Assembly: GCA_958295665.1 (NCBI GenBank)
Contig: OY282560.1
Location: forward strand, 87,148,311 to 87,212,310
Reading direction: 5' to 3'
DNA: 64,000 bases
Origin: Tipula vernalis
Lineage: Eukaryota; Arthropoda; Insecta; Diptera; Tipulidae
This document shows, piece by piece, positions 24,256 to 35,434 of the stretch. Below the pieces are notes generated by a model. That model was given only the letters and a program-made list of their open reading frames with translations. It searched no databases and was not told the origin of the DNA. Both the position numbers and the translations under genes were made by a program. Each line of letters begins with the position of its first letter. The first letter of the stretch is position 1.

Positions 24256-25230
24256 TTGCATGGTGGGATTATATATGTCCCACCCTGTAAAAAAGGACTT
24301 ATTGAAATGTTATTTTTTTTTTGTTATTTTGAGTAATGAATTATCTAAAATAATCGAAATGAATGTTTATTTCCATTTTTTATAATAAAAAATAGTCTGT
24401 GCAACTAGGGTCTTTATTTTCTTTAAAATCGTGTGCCTCAAAGAGTTAACCGTGATGTTGGAATCGATTATTGGGCCATATTATTGGTACGGTATGGGTC
24501 TGCGTAAAACTCGTTATGTGGTTTTAGTAATTAAGATTAAACTAATATTCGAATAATTGTTATCATGTGTCTCTATATATAGGAAAATGAACCAATACAT
24601 ATATACTATACATAAGTAGGTTTAAAACTTCGCTTCGCTTTATTTACTGCATTATCTCGAAATAAGCAAGCACACATCTTAATTTTAGCGTACATCACCC
24701 ATTTCCATTGATTGAATAATAACCTTACGACAATTACCTGTGCAATAATTTTATTAATCGGACAACAAGGGGAACACACACATATTGGTTGGTAACCTTC
24801 AAATCAAATAAACACCTCAACACATATAAACAAATTGCCGGTCAATTATATAACAATTTTTTACAGTGTATTCAATAAATATTTAAATTTTGTTTTTGAA
24901 AAGATAATTTATAATCAACTGGCTAGCTAGCATATCTTTGTTCTGATTTTATTCCCCTCGCATACTAACATGCATATGTTGCTCGCCCATTCTTTATCAA
25001 GTGTTTCTATTTCTAGGCTGCTTTATTAATCATTTGATTTTGTTTGTTAATACACTTAAGATTTGGAACAACAAGATAACTTTTATAGTTATACGAATAC
25101 AATACAATCACTTTGCAGTTGTTTTGTGTTCTTTATACGCACAGGTAAGATATTATTATAAGATTTTGTGATTGATTTGTACTTGTATTATTTTAATTTA
25201 ATTAAAATTAACACAAAATTATATACTTAC

Positions 25231-25776
25231 GGTATTCATAGTTTTTGTACAAAAATATACGATAAATATTATGTTCAATGCATATCCAAACACTTGATAT
25301 AAATACGTGGCCACTATATTGTATCGAAATTTTTTGTAAAAGATTCCTTCTACCGGTGTATGGTATAAAGAGAATTAAAATTGAATTTGCCAGCATATAA
25401 ATTTAATCTAAAACTTACTCATTGTTTCAACACCAATAAATAATTCTAAAATATAGTACGAATCAAATATAATTATTATAAATGATATTAAAATAATAAT
25501 TAGAATTTGTAATTGAAAATATGAATTAATCACATTGCCGAGTTCACACAAATGTTGTTGAATTTCAATCGATTTGGATATGATGAAATGTTCATCGTTG
25601 TTCACCAAATCTTTGGCATTATTGGCTTGTTGATTGTTAATATTATTATTACTCGTTGCTGATTCGACAAATGTGATTTTTTTATTTTTTGATGATGTTT
25701 TTACATCTGTTTTGTCAAACTGGTAATGCTTCATATTACCAAATTTTGATATTTCATTTTTATACATTTTGTTCAA
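25231..25776 (-). pseudogene. Gustatory-receptor-like gene fragment, copy B
   Basis: Same structure as copy A: exons 25776-25419 and 25349-25231 with the same splice phase. The first-exon protein is identical to copy A as translated. A small change next to the acceptor (tctaccggtg instead of tctacggttg) keeps the AG. As in A, it contains only the last membrane-spanning part of a receptor. Identity of the protein while introns vary little is explained by recent duplication and need not mean selection. Confidence 0.58.
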
Positions 25777-26222
25777 ATTTATACAAAATATTGTTTAGAA
25801 CTGAATTTGTATTTGTTTAGAAAATTGGCTTGGTTTTAATAGTAATTGTTGTAAAGTAGTTACATTGCTATGTAAGTGATATTCGTGTGACATGATATTT
25901 GAATTATTAAGTGCAATTCCATAAATTTTTTTTGTTTTTAATTTTTAAGTGTTTAAATTAACATGTTAATAATTTATAATAATATAATTTATGTTTTACA
26001 CTGAAAATGATTTTTTTTTTAAATTGTGCGCGAGACAATATTGTAATGTGAGTACATCTGTTTGATATTTAATATGTAGTTGAACAAACCGCAAATCTCA
26101 TGTTATTTTTGTGAAGTACATATAATAGCTATCTATATACTTAGAGAGTATGTGGATTGTTTGCTTACACAATTTTATTTCAGATTTCAGTTTACATTAC
26201 GATCTTTAAGAAGACGTATTAA

Positions 26223-26965
<743 letters not shown>

Positions 26966-27157
26966 TAATAAAACCGCATATAATAATAAACATAGCTAGT
27001 TTCATTTTTATGTAGTTACGTGTAAGTGTATGTCAATGTACTGTCTATACATATTTAAGTTTCTTGTTATCATTTTAAAATAAAAACGAGAAATTTTCTT
27101 AATATTTTTAACAGTAACACTTGTGAAATTACTGAAGACAGTCGATACAAATTTACT

Positions 27158-27881
27158 ATGGGTAAACCAATCTTATACAGTTCGGATTTTAGTCCACCAG
27201 TTCGGGCCGTTTTATTAACCGCCAAGGCAATTAATTTGGATCTTGAATTAAGGTAACTATAATAAATAATTTACTAATTACTATTTTATAAAAAAATTAA
27301 TTATGCATTTTTGCAGAGAAACCAATCTCCTAGCATTGGATCACATGACGGAGGAGTTTAAATCGAAAAATCCTCAACACACAATACCAACGCTAGAGGA
27401 TGGTGATGTCGTAGTATGGGAAAGTGCAGCGATTTGTACCTATATAATTAGTAAATATGCGGCCGATGATTCTTTGTATCCAAAAGATTTGGTAAAGCGA
27501 GCGCACATTGATCAACGTCTTCATTTTAATTCATCGATTTTATTTCCACGTATACGTGGCGTTTTGGAACCAATTTTTGTTCGAAATCAATTAGAATTCC
27601 CCGAAGAAAAGCGTGCGGCCATAATTCAAGCTTATGATTTTGTTGAACTATTTATTGGCAATGGTGATTATGTAATTGGTGATCATTTAACTGTTGCTGA
27701 TTTAGTTTTTGTTTCTTCGATAATAACATTAAATATGTTGGTGGCGATTGATTCGGACAAGTATCCAAATATAAGAAGGTGGTGGAAGGGGATTGAGCAA
27801 TTGCCATATTATGATTTGAACCGTGTTGGTTCGGATAAGTTGACTGCTTTCTACCAAAGTAAAATGGGCAAAACAAATTGA
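27158..27881 (+). CDS. Epsilon-class glutathione S-transferase, type 2, copy B
   Basis: Exons 27158-27252 and 27317-27881 encode 219 residues. Compared with copy A, changes include SSDFSPPV for SLDLSPPV beside the catalytic Ser12, VWES for VWDS in the glutathione-binding turn, and EPIFVRNQ for EPILFRNQ in the substrate-side helix. The VWES form is also found in the copy at 40470, so the glutathione contact tolerates it. All main motifs are intact. Changes close to the active site could alter substrate preference; that is inference. Confidence 0.95.
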
Positions 27882-28126
27882 ATTTTGTAATTTTGTGGTT
27901 TATAGATATTTCATGAGTAGTGTATTGATGTTTTAAAAATAAACGTTTCACTTTGAAAGCTTAACTATATTATATGTACAGTTTTATGTCTCTCGTCCCT
28001 TCCTACAATAAGGATTTAAAGCTAGATAATATCTATAATAATAATACCAACTTGGAAAGCGACCAAACGTGGTATCTACAAAAAATCCGAAACCGGATTT
28101 TCGGTTGTTTTAGGTATATCCTGAGG

Positions 28127-28357
28127 CAAAACCAACAAAAATGTTTATACAAGCCGTCTCGTTCGCGCCCTACACAGATTCTATCACAAAAAATGTACAC
28201 TATATTTATTATGAATGTATCACCTATACTTAGCTGTTTTGTGTATATATACTTTCTGATTTATTTGTATGCATCACTAATACTACGCCTTAATGTACTT
28301 TTTTATACCTTAAGTGTTTGTACTGTTTGGCTTGTATAAACATTTTTGTTGGTTTTG
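28127..28357. mobile_element. 231-bp MITE with perfect 29-bp inverted ends
   Basis: The left end starts CAAAACCAACAAAAATG and the right end is its exact reverse complement over 29 bp. CCTGAGG is duplicated on both sides (28120-28126 and 28358-28364), and unit A has one copy at the same place (about 8810-8816), so A is the empty site. The apparent 121-codon open frame across it is chance. Perfect ends suggest a very recent insertion. Confidence 0.96.
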
Positions 28358-28866
28358 CCTGAGGGCTATTTCTGAATAAGATTCGGACGTATTCGATTCT
28401 TCGAAATATTACATTCTTATTTGAATTGGATCAGATTCTTTCGTTTCTTATTTAAATCAAATACGAATCTTATACATTCGAACTCTTATCGTATTCAGAA
28501 ATAACCTTTAATTCGTAGCGGTATCTAGTAGCAGATATAATTTCGGGCCATTCGCGTGAATTTTGTCCTAAATCTGTCCTAAAAAAAAAAAAAAAAAAAA
28601 ATAGGAATTTTTAGGACAAACTTCACGAATCTATATACATAAGTGAAGTTTGTCTTGAATATGTCCTAAAAATCGATAACCAAAGTTATACTTTACATGT
28701 ATTAGTGTTAAAGCAGAATTTCTCGTTATAACGAATTTCTTTTAATAAGTATAGTAAACATAATTTAAAAATTATAATATATAAATACGATGTTCAAGTA
28801 AGATGTTATCATTTTTATTTTCTTTAAAATTTAGCAAACCAGATAATATGAATAAATGATTTTTCA

Positions 28867-29545
28867 ATTTTCTTGGGGAGAACCTAGGAACCTGGCCCAA
28901 AATGGTGTAAATACAAAAGTAGCATCGAGTATAGGCTAATCGTCACTGTATTCAGTTTTGAAAAAAGTAAAGGATTAGGGTGTTTATGACAACAAAGTTT
29001 GATACGTTCTCTCCAAAAATATACCAAATATTATGAAAAAATGAATTTCCCGATTTCTAAAGAAAATTCTAAGAAGCTGACACCAAACTAGTCTTTATGC
29101 TAAGTTGGCATAATAGATAGGCAATCCGAAATAAGGCTATGTTTTACAAAATTTGGGGATTAGGGTCTTTAGGAAAACAAAGTTAATGACATCTCATATA
29201 AATTAAGGACTATAGGTAAAATTCATTTTCCAAATTTTCTTGAGAAAATCCTGGGAAGCGCGCATCAAAACGACCTTTAGACAAAAATGTCACTGGACCT
29301 AAGCTATCCAAAAAATATTCGAGTTTTGGAAAAAGTAGGGGTTCTGGGTGTTTAGGACAACAAAGTTTGATGGCATGTAAAAGCCATTTATATTCTTAAG
29401 AAAATCCTGGGAAGCGCGCATCAAAATGACCCATATACAAAATTGTCACTGGATCCAAGCTACCCGAAAAATATCCCAATTTTGGAAAAAGTAGGGGCCC
29501 TGGGTGTTTAGGACAACAATGTTTGATGTCATCTTATAGGCTGCC
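28867..29545 (+). repeat. Subterminal imperfect tandem repeat, about four units
   Basis: Units of roughly 150-180 bp share the text cttgagaaaatcctgggaag, cgcgcatcaaaa, ttttggaaaaagtaggg and gggtgtttaggacaacaaag. The third and fourth units (from about 29236 and 29396) are closest. A reverse-complement unit is found at about 33795-33990 near the other end of the 5.6-kb element. Confidence 0.8.
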
Positions 29546-30398
29546 AGTTGCAATAAGATCTAGACTACCTGAATCAAATTTTAGTTTTTGAAGAAATAGG
29601 GTAATCCTTGAGTTATAATTTTTATTTAAATTCGGAGGGCTAATTTTGGTATTCTGGGATATTACAGATTTCGAAAATAATTTATTTCGTCGGGAAAATA
29701 TTCCATCGAAATGGAATTATATATTACTGACTTTGCAGGAATTTGAAACTTCGATGGAATTTATGTTGCAGCTTATGTTGTTGTCAAATTGGTTGTGTTT
29801 TCGTAACAAAACAACATTATTCTGTCGAAATTTAAAATTTATTTCTAATAGGGATGACAGGGTAAGATTGCTCAAGTCGTGACCCTTAAAATATACGTTT
29901 TCGGAAATCAGAGAATATATTAGTAAACACTTAATTAGGAGTATTATTGGAAACCTTAGTAAACTCTGCTTCTATTTATTGCAAAAAAATTAAATAGTCT
30001 GCACACATTTTGTATAACTTATAAAATAAGGAAAGTAGTACCTTAAGTTGCTACTAAGTATTAAAACTATTTTGAAAAAATCTCCTAAACCCTAAAACTA
30101 TTTTGAAAAAATATTTCGCAAAACTGCTAGAGGCAAACAAATCACTATTACATACGAGTATAACTTATACTAAAAAACCAAAATGTATTAAAGTGTAGTG
30201 TTCTCTTACCTTAGGAGCTTCCACACACCATAATGGATTTTTTTTTTTCAAACATTATAACTAACTGTACACTGTGCGATTTGTTTGGCGGGAACAGTAC
30301 TTTTAAAATCATTGAGGTCCGATTTAAGCACCTTAGACGACTTAGGCGACTTCTCCTAATTGGAATTTAACAAATGCAATTTTAAATAGAAATTTTCA

Positions 30399-30651
30399 GG
30401 GGCTCTATTCTCGAATTCCAAATCCATTTTCCAAATGCGGACATCTATCAAAATTCATAAAAACGCGCGAAAATTTAAATTTCTGTATTCTTGAATTCGC
30501 TATGGAATTTTTTCGGCATTAAGGGAATATTTCAGAATGGGTATAAGCAGGTGAAAAACAATTCCCCATTTACGAAAACGTAAATAATTACATAGATTTT
30601 GATAGATGTTCACATGTAGAAAATGGGTGTGGAATCCGAGAATAGGGTCCC
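30399..30651. mobile_element. 253-bp MITE, family with 52766-53015
   Basis: Begins GGGGCTCTATTCTCGAATTC and ends with a matching inverted GAGAATAGGGTCCC. The reverse complement of the copy at 52766-53015 aligns along its whole length. Inverted ends extend for about 60 bp with mismatches. Confidence 0.9.
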
Positions 30652-31056
30652 AATTTATCTAAAAATAGTTGTTCACCCATTTTTATAATGTCGTAAATAA
30701 AATAAAGCAATTAGGTAATTTTTTTATATTTGAAGCATAAAGATCGGGAAAATAGTTTTGTTTGTTCGTAAATTTTTATTTATTGCTTTAATTGAATTAT
30801 CTTACGGTTGTATTTTTTAGGGATGCCCGCACAAATCAAAAACTTTTAGAAAATTTTAGTAGGTACAATTTTAAATATTTTTCCCAATATAATTTCGTCC
30901 ATATCATAAAAGAAATAATTACACTTATTGCTAAATTTTAATTTTGTTTTAGTATTTGTTGTTTCTTGTTGCTCCTAACTTTAAAGGTTGTTCAAATGAC
31001 AACTTTAGGATGTTGAAACGGTAAAACTGCTACCTGTTATTTTTGTTCTATACCAA

Positions 31057-31807
31057 GGGTGGAATCATGAAATCCGGACGGAAAATTTTAGCGGTACTGA
31101 ACAATTCTATGAAAAATTTAGAATAAACTCAAAAAATGGTCAAACTTACCCAAGTTATTTTGTTTGAATTTGCAAATAAGTGAATTATCGCTAAATTTTT
31201 ATCCGATAAATATTTCAAATCTATCAAAAATTGGCCGTAAAGCTTGATTTACGTATGCGACGAGCGACGTGTGACATGTGGTAATAAACGAGAAGGTTTC
31301 TTGACAAGAATTTACATCTGTGACGGGTTGCACACTAATTGAATATATTTTATTATTTTTTTGTGGTATTATGCTCCACTAAAAGGAAATGTAGTAAAAC
31401 AATCAGAAATTAATAAAAAAAAATAAAAGGTTTTCTAATATTGGCTTTGGTCAAAAATGAATCTACCGAAATTTTGTTTAAACAAAAAATGCGGCCATGT
31501 TTTACACTAAATTTTTATGTGTATGTGTAAACCGTCACAAAAAGTAAAATTGGTTCATGTAATCATGTCTCGGCGTGTAGCGTGTGCCGTGTGACGAATG
31601 TCAAAATATTCGTTTCTAATTGGCTCTAAGCTCCCGTCACACGTCGCACGTCGCATATGTAAATCAACCTTCTACACCTTCATTTAATTTCGATTTGATA
31701 CGAAATAACTTGGGTAACATTGACAATTTTTTGAGTTTATTCTAAATTTTTCATAGAATTGTTTACTACCGCTAAAATTTTCCGTCCGGATTTCATGATT
31801 CCGCCCC
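31057..31807. mobile_element. Foldback element with about 105-bp arms
   Basis: The left arm starts GGGTGGAATCATGAAATCCG and the right arm is its reverse complement, ending ATTCCGCCC near 31807. A second inverted pair lies inside (gatttacgtatgcgacg near 31242 against cgtcgcatatgtaaatc near 31649), so the element is nested or has stepped arms. No coding frame. Confidence 0.85.
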
Positions 31808-31827
31808 AGTTACGAATTTATATTCTA

Positions 31828-32136
31828 TGTACTATCGCCTGCTAAAGTTGGTTATATAAGAAAACATAAAACTACTTAATTTTCACGCTTTTGTTGGCAG
31901 CAACAATCGCCTTTTTTATATAAACATTGGAAATTATATTTATGATAAAAAATAGGGTGATCTTTGATCACTATCATAACAATACAGAAAAAAAGGATTA
32001 CTCTACCTTTTCGAACTTCAGGATTACCCTACCTTTTCAATACAAAATAATTCATAATTTTAGTGGGCTGCTTCTTTGAAAAAACATTTACCTAGTTTTT
32101 CCCTGTGCATAACCAACTTTTGAAGGCGATAGTACA
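31828..32136. mobile_element. 309-bp MITE-like element (GTACTATCGCCT ends)
   Basis: ATGTACTATCGCCTGCTAAAG at the left and its near reverse complement at 32107-32136 (cttttgaaggcgatagtaca) enclose about 300 bp without a gene. Confidence 0.75.
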
Positions 32137-32814
32137 TTCGATTAGTGCGGAGCATCGTGTTAAAGTTACACAAACGTATTACAAAAACTCTCGCTTCGTA
32201 ATTACGCTACCGCGGCATGATAACCATATTTTATTGCAAAACATCAATACTAATTAACAAAGGTTTATGCTAATAACCCAGGACTTGAAGAACGAGATGT
32301 TGCTATACCAAGCTCAAGATAGAGTATGTCAAAATTAATTTATGTTTACAAATGTTTACAAAAATTGAGAAGATTCTACTCGAATTACGCCGGAAAGTTT
32401 TTGGAAGTTTAGACAAACGCACATGTCATGCTATCGATTTCATCTGGTTAATTATGTGTTTACATATAACTGAAAAGAGCTAAATTGACAAAAAATAAAA
32501 AAATATTCTAAGATCCGTAAAAGGCACCCTTTATTTATCGACATTTTTAAACAAAATTAATTGATAAAACACAAATAGTACAATTGTGAGATTAGATACG
32601 AATAAAGAAATTTAACAAACCGAAAGGTTTATATGTATGAATAACACTCACACAGGTATTAAAAGTTCGATTTTTGTAAAATTGGAATTGTTAAAAAGGC
32701 GAAACACGTTACATATTACGTAAGGTTTTTTTTGTTAGTTATTTGAGTTAGTTATTCAGGAAGTGTGTTAAAATATTTTGGAAAGTCCAAGAAGACGTTT
32801 TATAGTAGATAACA

Positions 32815-32925
32815 AACCGAGGCGGAAAGTATTCCATTCCTGTCGAGATAACTTTAATTTATCGAGAGGCGTAGCTTCGAGGTGAACTAGTTTTCGAGAC
32901 GGGATTGGTACTTTTTGGAACAATA
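32815..32925 (-). repeat. Inverted copy of the CCTCGGT palindrome block
   Basis: Reverse-complement match to 4915-5015 and 21600-21722; similarity continues for a further short distance on the ACCGAGG side (atctactat...aaaac). Confidence 0.75.
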
Positions 32926-33049
32926 CTTTTGGAATTAAATCGCGAAAAGAGGCATGTTTTAATATTCGTGTCTAGAGCAGCCTGTTTGAGCACATTGCAT
33001 AACAAGTTTCGGAATTTATGAGTACAATTTTTTTGTTGCATAAATGCAG

Positions 33050-33183
33050 AGAACGTTGGGGAGTTAATAAGTGCGACACCCACTGTCGAATGTAAGTCAT
33101 GTAATCGCTTTATCCATGTTAAATGCGAAGGGGAAATAACAATAACAAATAATGAGTGTATATTTTGTTCATATTCAAATTAA
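33050..33183 (+). pseudogene. Possible last exon with a Cys/His zinc-finger motif
   Basis: Following a possible splice acceptor (ttgcataaatgcag), a short frame reads ECKSCNRFIHVKCEGE and then NECIFCSYSN before TAA at 33181-33183. The spacing C-x2-C-x4-H-x2-C ... C-x2-C is that of half a PHD/RING-like finger, as seen at the C-terminus of some transposases. It lies inside the 5.6-kb element, on the plus strand, and may be what is left of its protein. No other part was recognised. Confidence 0.4.
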
Positions 33184-34978
33184 TTATAATTTAAAAACAA
33201 TAAAATTTGTGATATTAATATGTAATTGAGTTTTAAATTTATTGTTGAGGATGATATCTGAGGTCACGCCAAATATGGCAATCCCTAAACCCTAAGAAGG
33301 AAGAAATTAAATGTTTAACACCCAATAGCAACCCGTTATAACAGGAAGAGTGTAAAATCCATGTTTGAAAGTTTGAGTTAATTGTGTTTGTTGTGTTTGA
33401 ATATTTGAGTTAATTTCCTTGTTTGAAAAATAAAGAAATTTTACGAAAATTGCTTGAAGTTTACTTATGTCGAATTCTTTTCACCAAAACCATCCAAAAA
33501 AATTCATGTATATCGAAAACTGCGCTATTTTCTTCAAAAAAATTTCACAGTTTTTTTGATTTACATCAATTTTATGAAGTGTACATTTTTTGATAAATTT
33601 CAACTTGTTTACTAACAGCAGCAAAGATAGAAACGTCAATTTAAAGTTGTCAATATAGAGTTTTTTGCATTTTGACGTAAAAAGTCAATGAAGTATAAAC
33701 AAAACCGGCCAATATAAACCAAAAAAAGCAATACATTTTTCAAACAGTAATTTTGACACTACACCATTTATATTAATTTTAAAAAGCAAAGGTCCAGTTA
33801 CATTTTTGTATATTGGTCATTTTGATGCGCGCTTCCCAGAATTTTCTCAAGAAAATTCGGAAAATTACTTTTACTTATATTGAATATATTTTATGAGATG
33901 CCTTTAATCTTTGTTGTCCTAAATACTCTAATCCCCTACTACATTTTAAATTATTATTTTCATATAGCTTAGATATTTTACCAATGTTTTTATTTTATTT
34001 AAATATTGATGATACAATTTCTATTTATTAGAAATAAAATTCGTTAAATCGGGAGTTTCAGATTTTTCACTAACACAAATACGCACAATTTGTTGTTGTT
34101 GCTTTTTAGGACAGATTTAGGACAAACTTCACCTACGTTTTCGGGCCATGTACGCTCCCCTGTGATATTCCGGATTTAATTGGATGAACATTTGTATTCG
34201 CATCCTACAGCTGTATTCTGAAAAAACGTAACTTGGTGATTTAAGTTTTATTTTGACAGTTAAAAAAATGAATTGCAAAATTAAAGTTATTTCCTCTTCT
34301 GACTGAAGAAAGACATTAAAAAGTTTTTCGTTTAATGACCAATAAGTAATTTAGATACAAAATTATATTGATTTGGTAATATTAAAACTAAAATAATTTG
34401 TTTACTATTAAGTATTAGAGCTGAATAATTAAATTAAATTAATAATAGTTTTGTGAAGAGGGAAGATAAAAAGTGGCACACAGCAACGACAAGCGGAATA
34501 GAGGAAATGCTGGGATGATTTGAAGTATCATCATTATTCAACAATTTATTTTAATTTGTCTGTTAAATTTCAGGAAAAAACCGTTCACAATCCCGTTTGT
34601 CACCTACAATATAGATCGTGGAAATGATTGGATATTTATATGTGCACGGTGATATAAAAACTGATACATATTTAATATTTATACACTGTTATTATTAATA
34701 TATTGTATGTATTATTAGTAGTTCGGCGGCTTTTCTGTGTTTTCTGTCATCGGTTTGCTAAAAAGTACATTTTATTTGTGTTAGATTCGCAAACAGACTT
34801 TTATAATAATAAAATCGTTGCCAAATAACATAATTCGACAGGACATTGAGCGTTTGAACTGAACGTTTTGTATCGGAATAGGAACTTGGCTAAACAGGAC
34901 GTTCACGTTAAGGAACATCACATTACTCATTACTTTTTTTCCCTTTTGTCCATTATTTATGTTTTGTCTCTTTTAGGA

Positions 34979-35210
34979 TGTGTAGATATTATTATTGACG
35001 GATGATCATAAATATGGTTCGATATTATTAGATTTCTTTATTATTATTACAGACTGATTTCGTACACGTCCATCTTATTATACATGTGACATAACAAATT
35101 CTGTCATAAGATCTACTATCGCTATCTCATCAGTTGATAGGCAACCGTCAACTGATCGAAACATAACTAGTCGAAAATTGAATTGAATACATAATAATTC
35201 TCCCCTACAT
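34979..35210 (-). mobile_element. Probable 3' LTR of the gypsy element to the right
   Basis: On the minus strand, a purine tract GTAGGGGAGAATTATT (near 35193-35207) is followed by TGTATTCAATTC, a possible AATAAAG signal near 35040, and text ending CTACACA near 34979. An identical purine tract lies 187 bp upstream (35381-35395). LTR limits are not confirmed because the 5' LTR is missing. Confidence 0.45.
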
Positions 35211-35434
35211 ATTTAAACACAACATGTTAACAAATTCAACTTACTTACTACTGGAAAACTATTAATTGTTTTATCTGAATTTAAATTTGAATTGAATTTG
35301 AAATTTTTAATTTGACTTTTAATTTTACTTTAATTGTGAATTTGAATTTAAATTTAATTTTAATATTAATTCATTTTATAATAATTCTCCCCTACGTAAA
35401 AAAAATTCGCAATGCTTAAAATTATGTAAAAACT

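Larger units (their letters stand above)
21838..24445 (+). mobile_element. piggyBac-family transposon, 2.6 kb, flanked by TTAA
   Basis: TTAA is present at 21834-21837 and 24446-24449; unit A has a single TTAA in the same context near 5139-5142, which is the empty site. Ends are CTCTTTGGGGC and, inverted, CTCTTTGAGGC. Inner hairpins of the GGTGGG...CCCACC type flank the gene. The transposase is broken by another insertion. Confidence 0.97.
28551..34139. mobile_element. 5.6-kb TIR element with 9-10-bp target duplication
   Basis: TTCGGGCCA is present at 28542-28550 and 34140-34148, while unit A has it once (about 10014-10022). The ends share an inverted GTTTGTCCTAAATCTGTCC core: the left end reads GTGAATTTTGTCCTAAATC and the right end, reversed, GTGAAGTTTGTCCTAAATC. 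Inside the left end the core occurs again in inverted form near 28609-28625 and 28642-28672. Imperfect tandem units at 28867-29545 recur inverted near 33795-33990. At least three smaller MITE-like elements sit inside. A 9-10-bp duplication fits Mutator-like elements, but no complete transposase was found. Confidence 0.82.

Noticed and set aside
27974..28339. 121-codon frame after GST type 2 copy B
   Set aside because: It crosses the boundary of the 231-bp MITE and is absent from unit A.
29646..29882. 78-codon frame in the 5.6-kb element
   Set aside because: No domain, unusual composition for a transposase, and no continuation on either side.
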